Source of the DNA: Thalassobacillus pellis
GTDB lineage: Bacteria; Bacillota; Bacilli; Bacillales; Halobacillaceae
Length of the DNA stretch: 64,000 nucleotides
Direction: 5' to 3'
NCBI RefSeq assembly: GCF_016908295.1
Contig: NZ_JAFBDO010000002.1
Coordinates: forward strand, 558,001-622,000
The notes beneath the pieces were generated by a model that did no database searches, was not told the origin of the DNA, and saw only the letters and a program-made list of their open reading frames with translations. Below, one piece after another: positions 24,573 to 33,411 of the stretch. Within the stretch, counting starts at the first letter, position 1. Each line of letters opens with the position of its first letter. Position numbers and translations under genes: made by a program.

Positions 24573-26825
24573 TCAGGCACCAGAAGCGTCTTCGCCACCT
24601 TGTCCGGTGCCTTCGGATGGTTCGGCGCCTTCTTCTGCACCTTCGCTCCCCTCGGCTCCGGATTCTTTATTCTTTTCTTGTTGTCCTGGCGGCTGGAACT
24701 CTACCACCAGATAACTATCTTCTTTCAGCTTCGCCCCCGGCTTGATGCTTTGTTTCGTTACATAGCCGTTGCCCATCTGCTCGACTTTCAGGTTGAACAG
24801 ATCAGCAAGATTGAAAACGTCCCGCACAGACCAACCTGTAATATCAGGCATTTTAGGCTGGTCAGTCACCAGGTAAATTCTTTGTGTCGGAAGTGTCTTA
24901 CTTCCCGGCTTCGGGAACATACGGACTACCTCTTCCCCATCACCGATGACTGTAATGCGTTGATGCTGTTTGGAAAGCTTTTCTTTAGCCTGCTTTGGAT
25001 CCTCGCCTGTTACATCTTCCAGTTCAGTACTATTCACATCGACATCTTTTTCCTGATCTGGCTGGATGTCAAGATAGTGCAGGCTATTTTCCAGCACCGT
25101 CTTCACAATATAGGCTGAAGGCTCCGCCCCATATTCAGTTGGAGCAAGTTCCGGCTGTTTAACTGCCACATAAATTAACAGTTCTGGGTCTTCCTTAGGA
25201 GCCATGCCCATAAACGAATAAATGTAATTCCCTTTCCCAGTCATATATCCCCCAGTTTCCGGGTCTGGAATCTGGGAAGTACCTGTTTTACCTGCCAAAG
25301 AATAATCGTCCAACTCATATATTCCGCCCGTTGCTTCCTCACCTGTAATAACTGTCCCAAGCAGATCACGGACCTTCTTAGCTGTTTCTGCTGAAACCGG
25401 TTTGCCGATCTGTTCCGGCTCTTTTTTCTTGATAACTTCTCCGCTTTCGCTGTCTACAATAGAGGAGAGCACATAGGGCCTCATCATTTTGCCTTTATTT
25501 GCGATGGCAGTTGCTGCCGTCATCAGCTGAATTGGTGTTGCGGTTGTACCTTGTCCATAAGATGTGGTCAGCTTTTCACTTAAGTAATTATAAAGGATTT
25601 TTCCCTTCTTCTCCCCGGGTAAATCAATTCCGGTTTTCTGCCCGAAACCAAAATCCTTGAGATATTTCAGGAAAGTTTCTGGGCCAAGTTTTTCTTTTAC
25701 CAATTTAGCAGCAGCTACGTTAGAGGATACCCGAAGCCCCTGGTCATAGGTGATTTTCCCCCAGCCTTCACGGTTATGGTCGCGGATTGGCCGCTCCCCT
25801 TCCAGATATTCATAACTCCCGGACATGAATTTTTCCTTACCGTTATAGACACCGGCTTCCATGGCAGCTGCCCATGTAAAAATCTTCATGGTGGATCCCG
25901 GTTCAATCGGATAAGAAATCACATCATTGTACCAGTTATCCACGTCTTCAATATCATTCGGATTGTAGCTGGGACGATTGCTTAAAGCCAATATTTCCCC
26001 AGTATCAGGATCCATGACTGCAGCCATGATTTTTTCTGGTTTGTACTGTTTGTTGACCTGGGTCATGGCATCTTCTAAAAATGTCTGGATTTTCTGGTCA
26101 AGTGTCAAGACGACATTTTCTCCATCATCAGGCTGTTTGATAACTTCGTTCGGGTTAAGCAGCTCTGTTCCATATTTATCCCGCTGGTAGGAAATTCTTC
26201 CTGGCTCACCATGCAGGTATTCCTGCATTTGTTTCTCGATACCAGTAACCCCTGTCATTTTCCCGTCTTTGTTTCTGGCAAATCCAAGAATATGGGAGGC
26301 AAACTTCCCATTTGGATAGTAGCGCTTTGATTCTTCCTTGAAATTAATTCCGGGAATATCCTGTTTTTTTATTTTTTCCATTGTCTGTTGGGATAAATCC
26401 CGCCCTGCTGCTCCGAATTCCACCTGGAACCTTTCATCCTCGATTCCTTCCTCGAGTGTCGCTTCGATTTTTTCCTCTGGCATATCCAAGAAAGGAGCCA
26501 GCATTTCCGCCGTTTTACCGGGATCGGATACATGCATTGGCTCCTCCATGTTTTCGGAATAAGCGGGGTCGACGATAGCATATAAACGGTAAGTAGGTCT
26601 GTCATAAGCGAGTACCATGCCATTCTGGTCAAGAATCCGACCCCGGTTTGCATCTAGCTGATAAGAGCTCGTCCGCTTCTCCGCTGCGTATTCGTTAAGG
26701 TCGACACCCTGTACTTCACCAGTGGTTTCGATGTATAGAAAACGCCCCATCACCGTCATGAACATCAAGATGAACAGCATCATCCATACCTTTGCCATCC
26801 GGTGAGTATTTCTGCTCTTTCTCAT
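24573..26825 (-). CDS. pbpB: septal transpeptidase PBP2B
   Basis: Class B penicillin-binding protein needed for septal cross-linking, partner of FtsW, FtsL and DivIB. 750 residues: anchor (about 12-30), pedestal, transpeptidase domain with STMK (Ser311), SSN in VSSNVAAAKL and KTGT in LAGKTGTSQ, then two PASTA domains (about 590-715). The last 30 or so residues (after VVEFQPPGQQEK) form a low-complexity tail rich in E and G with no positive charge beyond its start; it is extracellular. The short gap from ftsL and shared order support one operon. Confidence 0.95.
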   Translation of the reverse strand: MRKSRNTHRMAKVWMMLFILMFMTVMGRFLYIETTGEVQGVDLNEYAAEKRTSSYQLDANRGRILDQNGMVLAYDRPTYRLYAIVDPAYSENMEEPMHVSDPGKTAEMLAPFLDMPEEKIEATLEEGIEDERFQVEFGAAGRDLSQQTMEKIKKQDIPGINFKEESKRYYPNGKFASHILGFARNKDGKMTGVTGIEKQMQEYLHGEPGRISYQRDKYGTELLNPNEVIKQPDDGENVVLTLDQKIQTFLEDAMTQVNKQYKPEKIMAAVMDPDTGEILALSNRPSYNPNDIEDVDNWYNDVISYPIEPGSTMKIFTWAAAMEAGVYNGKEKFMSGSYEYLEGERPIRDHNREGWGKITYDQGLRVSSNVAAAKLVKEKLGPETFLKYLKDFGFGQKTGIDLPGEKKGKILYNYLSEKLTTSYGQGTTATPIQLMTAATAIANKGKMMRPYVLSSIVDSESGEVIKKKEPEQIGKPVSAETAKKVRDLLGTVITGEEATGGIYELDDYSLAGKTGTSQIPDPETGGYMTGKGNYIYSFMGMAPKEDPELLIYVAVKQPELAPTEYGAEPSAYIVKTVLENSLHYLDIQPDQEKDVDVNSTELEDVTGEDPKQAKEKLSKQHQRITVIGDGEEVVRMFPKPGSKTLPTQRIYLVTDQPKMPDITGWSVRDVFNLADLFNLKVEQMGNGYVTKQSIKPGAKLKEDSYLVVEFQPPGQQEKNKESGAEGSEGAEEGAEPSEGTGQGGEDASGA

Positions 26826-26848
26826 AAAATAATCACCACAATCTCTAG

Positions 26849-27211
26849 TTAGTTTCCAATCGTTGCTGCTTGTTTAACCTTGGCGTTTTGGATTTTCAAC
26901 CCATTCTCTTTGGCGATTTTTAAAATACGATCAGGATTACTTAATTCCTTTACCTGGTATTGCAGGTTCTGGTTCTCCGTTTTTTGTGCTTGCACCTGGT
27001 GCTCCAACTTCTGTACATCACGGTTCAAGGCATCGGTTGTAGCTGAGAACTGGACAACAAACACAGCGGATACAATGACAATACCGCTCATAATGCTGTA
27101 AAGCGCCTTTTCTCCTCGTGATATCCACCTTTTTTTATGTACTTTCACTTTTACTTGTGATTTTTGTTCACGTTCCGGTTGTCTTACGTGTTTTATCTGC
27201 TCTGCGTTCAT
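26849..27211 (-). CDS. ftsL: cell division protein FtsL
   Basis: Small bitopic divisome protein, about 120 residues. Basic cytoplasmic part ([15 protein letters not shown]), one membrane segment (about residues 42-60), then a leucine-zipper coiled coil ([20 protein letters not shown]) and [16 protein letters not shown], a typical FtsL end. The ATG at 27211 overlaps the rsmH stop as ATGA with GGTGG upstream; the longer frame to 27253 runs inside rsmH. FtsL pairs with DivIC and DivIB and is a known unstable, rate-limiting division factor in B. subtilis. Confidence 0.93.
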   Translation of the reverse strand: MNAEQIKHVRQPEREQKSQVKVKVHKKRWISRGEKALYSIMSGIVIVSAVFVVQFSATTDALNRDVQKLEHQVQAQKTENQNLQYQVKELSNPDRILKIAKENGLKIQNAKVKQAATIGN

Positions 27212-28188
27212 TTGCTCTTCCACCCTTCTCCAAATTGAAATTCTTCTTTCCAATAGGTAACTTTTTCTACAATTCTCAGTTTCGCTGAACGCGATCTCCG
27301 GTTATCATCCAGTTCTTCTTCCCCTGCTATAATCGGCTTGCGTGTCACCAGTTTAAACGGCGGTTGTTTTTCCTCAGGGATCACGGGAATGTTTTTCGGC
27401 AATGGTGGGCTTTTGCTCCACTTCTTGAATGCCTGCTTACAGATTCTGTCTTCAAGGGAATGGAAAGTAATGACGGCCACCCTGCCTCCTATGGAGACTA
27501 TTCTTGCCGCCTGATCCAACGCATCCTGGAAGACTCCCAGCTCATCATTTACAGCTATTCGGATTGCCTGGAAGATACGTTTCCCCGGGTGTCCCCCTTT
27601 ACGCCTGGCTGGTGCGGGAATCGCATCTTTAATGATGTCAACGAGCTCGTAAGTTGTTTCAATCGGTTTTTCTTCCCGTCTGGCTTCTATTTTCCTAGCT
27701 ATCTGCTTTGAAAATTTTTCTTCTCCATACTTGAAAAATATCCTGACAAGCTCTTCATATTTCCATTCGTTTACCACTTGATATGCGGACAAATCAGACT
27801 GTTGATTCATACGCATATCAAGCGGGGCATCGTGCTGATAGCTGAATCCACGCTCTTTCACGTCAAGCTGTGGACTGGATACACCTAAATCAAACAAAAT
27901 ACCGTCAATGCGTTCGACACGAAGCTCATGCAGCCGATCCTCTAACTCTTGGAAATTAGCATGGACAAAAGTGATTTTATCTTCATAAGGGGCAAGTCTC
28001 TCTTTTGCAGCAGCGAGCGCAGCCTGATCCTGGTCAAAAGCGATTAATCTTCCACCCTCGCCTAGCATCCTGCAAATTTCTTCCGAGTGGCCACCCCCGC
28101 CAAGTGTACAGTCTATATATGTACCATCGGCTTTAATATTCAAACCCTTAACAGTTTCCTCTTTCAGCACACTAAAATGTTCAAACAT
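27208..28188 (-). CDS. rsmH: 16S rRNA (cytosine-1402-N4) methyltransferase RsmH
   Basis: SAM-dependent methyltransferase of 326 residues. SAM motif [15 protein letters not shown] at about residue 25, [39 protein letters not shown] and [14 protein letters not shown] are the MraW/RsmH signatures. It is the second gene of the dcw cluster, after mraZ, and overlaps ftsL. Confidence 0.97.
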   Translation of the reverse strand: MFEHFSVLKEETVKGLNIKADGTYIDCTLGGGGHSEEICRMLGEGGRLIAFDQDQAALAAAKERLAPYEDKITFVHANFQELEDRLHELRVERIDGILFDLGVSSPQLDVKERGFSYQHDAPLDMRMNQQSDLSAYQVVNEWKYEELVRIFFKYGEEKFSKQIARKIEARREEKPIETTYELVDIIKDAIPAPARRKGGHPGKRIFQAIRIAVNDELGVFQDALDQAARIVSIGGRVAVITFHSLEDRICKQAFKKWSKSPPLPKNIPVIPEEKQPPFKLVTRKPIIAGEEELDDNRRSRSAKLRIVEKVTYWKEEFQFGEGWKSK

Positions 28189-28214
28189 TTACTCACCCGC
28201 TTCTTTTCAAATCA

Positions 28215-28646
28215 TCAAATATCAAAATCCATCATGTTTTCTGCAATTTCAGCGAAGGATTCTTCAGATTCTTCAAAATAGTCTTCCCATTTATCCTTCG
28301 CCCAGAATTCGATCCGGTTGGAAACACCGATTACAACACATTCTTTCTCAAGCTTGGCATAGTTTCTGAGGGGCTGGGCAATATTGACTCTTCCCTGCTT
28401 GTCCACTTCGCATTCTACGGCTCCAGAAAAGAAAAAACGTGTGAAGGCACGGGCATCCTTCTTCGTAAGTGGGAGTTTCTTCAGCTTCTCTTCCAGCTGC
28501 TGCCACTCTTGTTTGGGGTAGGCAAACAAACACTGATCAAGTCCTCGGGTCAGCACAAATGTGTCACCGAGTCCCTCTCTGAATTTTGCAGGAACGATGA
28601 TTCGGCCCTTCATATCAATGTTGTGCTGAAATTCGCCCATGAACAT
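28215..28646 (-). CDS. mraZ: transcriptional regulator MraZ
   Basis: 143-residue AbrB-like double SpoVT domain protein that forms rings and binds the dcw promoter. Motifs: [20 protein letters not shown] and the second half with [20 protein letters not shown] start at the ATG at 28646 ([15 protein letters not shown]), which gives the family length; AGTGGGG is upstream. A longer frame to 28703 runs across the operator and is rejected. First gene of the cluster; autoregulation is supported by the GTGGN ladder directly upstream. Confidence 0.96.
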   Translation of the reverse strand: MFMGEFQHNIDMKGRIIVPAKFREGLGDTFVLTRGLDQCLFAYPKQEWQQLEEKLKKLPLTKKDARAFTRFFFSGAVECEVDKQGRVNIAQPLRNYAKLEKECVVIGVSNRIEFWAKDKWEDYFEESEESFAEIAENMMDFDI

Positions 28647-28655
28647 AGAGTGTAC

Positions 28656-28723
28656 CCCACTTTCTTCATCCAGTGTACCACATTCCCCCACTTTCCTCCA
28701 CATTAATCATATTATTCGCCCAC
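28656..28723 (-). promoter_or_regulatory. MraZ operator and mraZ promoter region
   Basis: Minus strand GTGGA (28697-28701), GTGGG (28687-28691) and GTGGT (28677-28681) are exactly 10 bases apart. This fits the known MraZ-binding pattern of TGGGN-type direct repeats with 5-base spacers. More GTGGG copies are at 28719-28723 and 28656-28660, offset by 22 and 21 bases. A TATGAT at 28706-28711 is a likely -10, which would place the three-repeat ladder over the transcription start. Confidence 0.75.
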
Positions 28724-28724
28724 A

Positions 28725-28757
28725 ATCAAAAAAATCCTGCTCGGCTGAGCAGGATTT
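28725..28757 (-). terminator. terminator between bshC and mraZ
   Basis: Near-perfect palindrome AAATCCTGCTC/GAGCAGGATTT (28732-28757) followed on the minus strand by TTTTTTTGA. It insulates the dcw promoter from upstream transcription. Confidence 0.85.
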
Positions 28758-28943
28758 AAAAATATTTTTACTGGTGCAGTAGCGTTTGTATAGGAGGTTA
28801 TCTCTTTTACGAAAACTTGTTACGTATCGGTAACACGGCTATCCTTTAACGCTTTTATACTGGGACTGTAAAGAAACTACACCATTATAACACCATTGTT
28901 TATTTACAGTTGAGTAATATTGGTGGTGGATAGTGGAGGTTTA

Positions 28944-30569
28944 TTAAAGCCAGACCCCATAATGACCGCAGATGCCATCTGCCTTTTTTTCGGATATCCG
29001 CTTAAACACATCCAAGCCATGGGTATTGGCCCATGGAAGAATGCCCCAGGTTCGTTCTTGCAGCCCACCTTCCGGGTGCAGGTGGATGTCAATGTAATCA
29101 AACTTCACCAGTTCACGTTCATGCTTTTCCTCGAGTGCTCTTGCTACTCTTTTTTCCAGAAATTCCACTTCACGCATCAGATGGAATAAGTTTTTTTCTG
29201 CCAGATCGCCTAAATCATTCCGAACGGCCTTTGCCTTATGACGAAGCGGTTCGTGAATACGTTCGATATCAAGTTTCACTTGATCGGTAATTTCTTCGAG
29301 TGGTGGATGACTTTGGGCATTAAGCCAAAACATCCTTGCCCTGGCTGCGCCTGATTCAATCACGTCTTTGTAACCTAGTTCAAAATGATCCATGTATTTG
29401 GCTGTCTTGCGGTCGATGAGTGTATAGGAAATTCTAGGAACCACTGGAGGCATATGAATTCCTGCTGCCTCAAATGCCGGTTTCAAAACAGACCAGTAAC
29501 GGACTTCCCCCGGCCCTCCTATAAAGGCAAGTGACGGAAAGAGCAATTCCTGCATCAAAGGCCTGGTAATAACATTGTTGCTGAGTTGTTCCGGATGTTC
29601 ATACGCTATACTCTCCAGTTCTTCTTGCGTCAACTCGACCTCGTATTGCTTTCCATAGAACTTACCATCTTCGTCTCGCGAAAGGAGGATTCGCTCTCCT
29701 TGATGATGATAGAACAAGTGGGCATCATCCAGGGTGCATTCCAATGGTGTTGCGTAACCTTCCCGGTAATTTTCCTGCAGTGCCCCATAAACACCCTTTG
29801 CAATCTGTGGCTGATTTTCAATCAACATCTGAAAATGAGAACTTTCCAGCTTACGTAATGCCGGGTGATGGGAATCTACCAGCACGACACCGGAATCCTC
29901 AAACAGCTCAAAAATCAGTCGCGAGAAGAAATCAACGTAACTTTGCGAATGTTGAAGGATAGAATGAAGCTTATTCTGAATAGCATTGGTATATGCTGTT
30001 TCTTCAAGCTCATGAAACAATCTGTCTATCCACTTCCTTACAGCAACTCGATCCAGTTCCAAATCACTGACAGATGGCTTCCCATCTGGGTATTGACCAA
30101 CCTGGAATTTTTTCATCCGTTTCCCCTGTGGAAGGAAAACATGATTGATTTCATCAAAATCATGATCCTCTCCGGCTATCCAGAAGACGGGAACAACATT
30201 TACCCCGTGCTTCTGTTTTGCCTGTACTGCAAATTGGATAATAGAAATAAGTTTATGAACAGAATATAAGGGACCTGTCAACAAACCAGCCTGCTGTCCG
30301 CCAATGACAACAACACTTTCAGGGTCCCTTAAGGCATTGATATTTTCCATTGTCCTCTCTGGTGCTTCCCATTCCCTATTCATATGTTCAAGAACATCAG
30401 CAAGTCCGTCCCTGTCAAACGTACGTGATTGTAGATCATCCAGCCTCTTTGCATATTCCTCTTCCCGAAAAGGGTTATAATCAAATTTATGTGCTACCTT
30501 GTGGTAATTATATAAATAATCTTTCATGAATGGTACTTTAGTGGATATATTGATCGGATCAATTCGCAT
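28944..30569 (-). CDS. bshC: bacillithiol biosynthesis cysteine-adding enzyme BshC
   Basis: Putative ligase of the last bacillithiol step, joining cysteine to GlcN-malate. 541 residues from the ATG at 30569 (MRIDPINIS), with GGGAGA upstream; a longer frame to 30599 lacks a site. Signatures: VVIGGQQAGLLTGPLYS, VFWIAGEDHDFDEINH, FPSLAFIGGPGEVRYW and a C-terminal coiled coil. Located just before mraZ as yllA in B. subtilis. Implies the cell uses bacillithiol as its low-molecular-weight thiol. Confidence 0.95.
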   Translation of the reverse strand: MRIDPINISTKVPFMKDYLYNYHKVAHKFDYNPFREEEYAKRLDDLQSRTFDRDGLADVLEHMNREWEAPERTMENINALRDPESVVVIGGQQAGLLTGPLYSVHKLISIIQFAVQAKQKHGVNVVPVFWIAGEDHDFDEINHVFLPQGKRMKKFQVGQYPDGKPSVSDLELDRVAVRKWIDRLFHELEETAYTNAIQNKLHSILQHSQSYVDFFSRLIFELFEDSGVVLVDSHHPALRKLESSHFQMLIENQPQIAKGVYGALQENYREGYATPLECTLDDAHLFYHHQGERILLSRDEDGKFYGKQYEVELTQEELESIAYEHPEQLSNNVITRPLMQELLFPSLAFIGGPGEVRYWSVLKPAFEAAGIHMPPVVPRISYTLIDRKTAKYMDHFELGYKDVIESGAARARMFWLNAQSHPPLEEITDQVKLDIERIHEPLRHKAKAVRNDLGDLAEKNLFHLMREVEFLEKRVARALEEKHERELVKFDYIDIHLHPEGGLQERTWGILPWANTHGLDVFKRISEKKADGICGHYGVWL

Positions 30570-30661
30570 CGGTGAATATCTCCCTTTCTTTTCTGGCATC
30601 GACTATTATATGTATTCTTAAGTATTGTACAAAAAAGAGTAGGAGAATTCACATATTATGT

Positions 30662-31045
30662 TTATAACTCCAATAGTTTTGCAGTTAATCCATACAATGT
30701 AAGGCCAATATAAGCAAAACCAAAAAGCAGGCAGCTAAATCGCCAAAACCCTTTGATTACTCTTTTGATGACGATTTCCTCATGAAGTCGGTATTGAACA
30801 AGAACGGCTCCCACGAGAATAAACAAAAGAGTGAGAATGATCCAGCCAAAAAAAGAATGATCGAATAATACGAGCAACAGTAAATCCACTGCTACTATAA
30901 AAAGAAAAGTAGCTATATTGGTTGTTTTGTGTATTGCCTTCCATTTATACTTGTAAAATTTCCTGGTGAAAAAATAGATTATCGCAATTACCGGAAGGGG
31001 CATGGTCACTATCCCAGCGTATAGGTAAATCAAAAACTCCCCCAA
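30662..31045 (-). CDS. DUF3397 membrane protein
   Basis: 127-residue integral membrane protein with four hydrophobic stretches (about residues 5-25, 40-62, 66-85, 105-122). It matches the DUF3397 family, regularly found beside panE/ylbQ in Bacilli. Start is TTG at 31045, directly after the panE stop, with GGAGG 8 bases upstream, so the two genes are coupled. No function known. Confidence 0.82.
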   Translation of the reverse strand: MGEFLIYLYAGIVTMPLPVIAIIYFFTRKFYKYKWKAIHKTTNIATFLFIVAVDLLLLVLFDHSFFGWIILTLLFILVGAVLVQYRLHEEIVIKRVIKGFWRFSCLLFGFAYIGLTLYGLTAKLLEL

Positions 31046-31921
31046 CTATTTTTCCTCCCCATATATTAATTCTTTCGCTTTTACTGCGTGATAAACAAAA
31101 TGCTGGTATGGCAGCTGGACCTTGCTGCTGGAAAGCAAATACCCTGAAATGGCATCTATTTCCGTCGGTCTTTTTTCCTGTAGGTCCTTTAACATGGAGG
31201 ATTGATTAACCGAGGTATGGCTGGCAACTTCTTTAACCCTTTTCCAAGCGTTTTCTGCGGGTAGCCCAAGCACCATACAGGCTTCCCGGCATAACTCATA
31301 AGCAAGCTTTTCAAAGTGAGGATTGGAGATCACCTGCCCATTCTCGACTTCCATAATTGCAGTCAATGGATTGATGACCCCATTAATAACCAGCTTTTCA
31401 GCTAACATGCTGTAATAATCTTTGGAAAACACAAATGGAAACGAATCACGATTCAATATAGTTGAAATCTCAGCAGCCTTTTTGTCGCCGTGGAAATCTG
31501 CAAGGCGTATGACCCCTTTACCAGTGTGAGTGACAACATTTTCATTCACGCGGATAGCTCCGTGTTCCATGACACCGACCAGAACGGTGGTTTTCAGATG
31601 TTTGATGAGATCCAAGTGGCCCATGCCATTTTGCAGGAAGACAACCGGTACATTTTCACTTACACCCTGCAATAAAGGCATCAGGATTTTCAGGTGATAT
31701 TGTTTTACACATATAAATAACAAATCATCCTTACCGACCTCCTCCAGCATTTTAAAGCGTGGAAAGTGTGGAATTCCATTATTTTTCATAGTTATACCTT
31801 TTTCCCTGAGCTTCCCTAGCTGATCTCTGTTCCTGATATACAAAGTGACAGAGTGATTTTCCTCCAAATAAAAGGCGAGCAGCATTCCCATCGCCCCTCC
31901 GCCAATAATTCCGATTTTCAT
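31046..31921 (-). CDS. panE: ketopantoate reductase family protein
   Basis: NADPH-dependent 2-dehydropantoate 2-reductase of pantothenate (CoA) synthesis; 291 residues. N-terminal Rossmann motif GIIGGGAMGMLLAF, KQYHLKILMP, VVFLQNGMGHLD and a C-terminal helical domain with KLVINGVINPLTAIM and SSMLKDLQEKRPTEIDAISGY hallmarks. Equivalent of B. subtilis ylbQ by position. Several paralogues exist in Bacilli, so the exact substrate is probable rather than certain. Confidence 0.88.
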   Translation of the reverse strand: MKIGIIGGGAMGMLLAFYLEENHSVTLYIRNRDQLGKLREKGITMKNNGIPHFPRFKMLEEVGKDDLLFICVKQYHLKILMPLLQGVSENVPVVFLQNGMGHLDLIKHLKTTVLVGVMEHGAIRVNENVVTHTGKGVIRLADFHGDKKAAEISTILNRDSFPFVFSKDYYSMLAEKLVINGVINPLTAIMEVENGQVISNPHFEKLAYELCREACMVLGLPAENAWKRVKEVASHTSVNQSSMLKDLQEKRPTEIDAISGYLLSSSKVQLPYQHFVYHAVKAKELIYGEEK

Positions 31922-32093
31922 GTCTCCTCCTCCGCCCCATTTCCTATCTAATTATTTATTGTAGCAAAAAAGTCACCTGAAGAGGAGATGGATATTCCCT
32001 GATTTGCCTATGCTGTTACTTGTTCGTTTCATTCTTAAAATTTTTATATTATAATGTAATAAGATAGAGAATAGACAGAAAGGGGAATTCGCT

Positions 32094-32582
32094 TTGATGG
32101 AAACTTTAAAGGTAGAACGCCTATTAGTGAATTACAAAACACTTGAGGAATTTAAACGATTTAAAGAATATGGCAACCAGGAGCTTTCCATGCTGGATGA
32201 CTTGCAAAACAATATTGTAGAAAATGACAGTGAGTCTCCATTTTTCGGCATTTACTATGGAAGCGCTTTAGTTGCCAGGATGAGTTTATATCGCGTCCAC
32301 GCAAAATATGACCAGTATTTTGAGCCGCCACAGGATTATCTGGAGCTTTGGAAACTGGAAGTCCTGCCAGATTATCGCGGTAAAGGATACGGAAAAGCAT
32401 TGGTCGACTTTGCTAAGAGCTACAAACTGCCAATCAAAACAAACCCAAGAATCAAGTCCCATGCATTTTGGGAAAAGATGGGATTCCAAAAAGCTCAGTA
32501 CGATGTCGAACGTGACCTCGGCGAAAATCCATTAATCTGGATGCCGCCTGGTGTACAGGAAAAAGAGCTGACAGATAAATAA
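32094..32582 (+). CDS. ylbP: GNAT acetyltransferase YlbP
   Basis: 162-residue GNAT-fold protein. The acetyl-CoA loop is YRGKGYGKALVDFAK (about residues 95-110), after LELWKLEVLPD. Divergent from panE, with a TATAAT about 35 bases upstream of the ribosome site. Start is either the TTG at 32094 (8 bases after AAAGGGG) or the ATG at 32097; the protein differs by one residue. Same place as ylbP in B. subtilis. Substrate unknown. Confidence 0.88.
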   Translation: MMETLKVERLLVNYKTLEEFKRFKEYGNQELSMLDDLQNNIVENDSESPFFGIYYGSALVARMSLYRVHAKYDQYFEPPQDYLELWKLEVLPDYRGKGYGKALVDFAKSYKLPIKTNPRIKSHAFWEKMGFQKAQYDVERDLGENPLIWMPPGVQEKELTDK

Positions 32583-32630
32583 GTCGCATAATCACCGATC
32601 AGCGATTTTTATCATTTCGCAGACAAAGAT

Positions 32631-32680
32631 AAAAAGGTGCTTCATGGGATCGAAGAATTCCCTTTGAAGCACCTTTTTTA
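32631..32680 (+). terminator. terminator after ylbP
   Basis: AAGGTGCTTCA-type arms with inner GGG/CCC (32634-32675), then TTTTTT. It reads well on both strands. Confidence 0.88.
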
Positions 32681-32709
32681 TGTAAATGTTGCTGTCTAAA
32701 GAACACTAC

Positions 32710-32756
32710 GTGAGAAAACACGGAAATATTCAAGTACACTATTTATGTTTTCTCAC
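32710..32756. repeat. perfect 11-bp inverted repeat between ylbP and ylbO
   Basis: GTGAGAAAACA (32710-32720) and TGTTTTCTCAC (32746-32756), spacer 25 bases. It sits between two terminator-like hairpins. No function assigned. Confidence 0.6.
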
Positions 32757-32767
32757 CTAGAATCCTT

Positions 32768-32803
32768 CCTCTTCAGCAATTACTGAAGAGGAGTTATTTT
32801 TTC
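32768..32803 (+). terminator. hairpin with T run between convergent ylbP and ylbO
   Basis: CCTCTTCAG/CTGAAGAGG (32768-32791) around a 6-base loop, then AGTTATTTTTTC on the plus strand. Second stop for plus-strand transcripts. Confidence 0.7.
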
Positions 32804-32822
32804 ATTTCTCCAGTCAATTCCG

Positions 32823-33302
32823 TCAATTGGTCAGTTTATGATCCTTCTGAACCCACGCCATCAACTTTTCTATTTCTTTCCATGCTGATTGATACCTGTC
32901 GATGGCGGCTTTCAGCGTCTGATTCTCATCAGTTAAGGACTTCAGTTTTTCCTGGATAATCGGTAAATCCTCTGCAGCTGCCTGCTTTTCTTTCATCTCC
33001 GTTAACAGGGAAATAGCATCATCAAGAGACATGTTGCCATTAACCTCACCATTTGATCGATGATGTAGGCTCGATTGCTTATTCTTACGTTCTGACTTAG
33101 CAGCTTCTATTGCCCGCTGGTAGTTCTTACGGACATTTGCATTCCATCTGAACCCGCATGCCGCTGGAGTTCTCGATAGTTTGTCGGCAACTTCCTTGAA
33201 CCCCTCCAACTGAGTCTTCCCCTGCCGGATACAGCGCAAAACAGTTTCGGCTAACAGAAGATCTTCATCCTCTTTCCATGCATCCTGGCGATTAACGTCC
33301 AT
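32823..33302 (-). CDS. gerR: RsfA-family sporulation regulator (YlbO/GerR-like)
   Basis: 159 residues: N-terminal Myb/SANT-like DNA-binding domain (about 5-65; [23 protein letters not shown] is its first helix region, and [12 protein letters not shown] the recognition part), followed by a linker and a C-terminal coiled coil. The RsfA family includes B. subtilis YlbO (GerR), a sigma-E-dependent repressor and modulator of mother-cell genes. Position next to ylbP matches. The call as the GerR orthologue rests on position plus family. Confidence 0.87.
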   Translation of the reverse strand: MDVNRQDAWKEDEDLLLAETVLRCIRQGKTQLEGFKEVADKLSRTPAACGFRWNANVRKNYQRAIEAAKSERKNKQSSLHHRSNGEVNGNMSLDDAISLLTEMKEKQAAAEDLPIIQEKLKSLTDENQTLKAAIDRYQSAWKEIEKLMAWVQKDHKLTN

Positions 33303-33411
33303 TCCACCCCTCCTCTATCGTTTGCTATATAATTATGCAAGAAAAAGGTTTGGTAGAATAACATCTTCTATATTTCTAACACTGTAAAGGTAATGGGAGA
33401 TTTGTGATATC

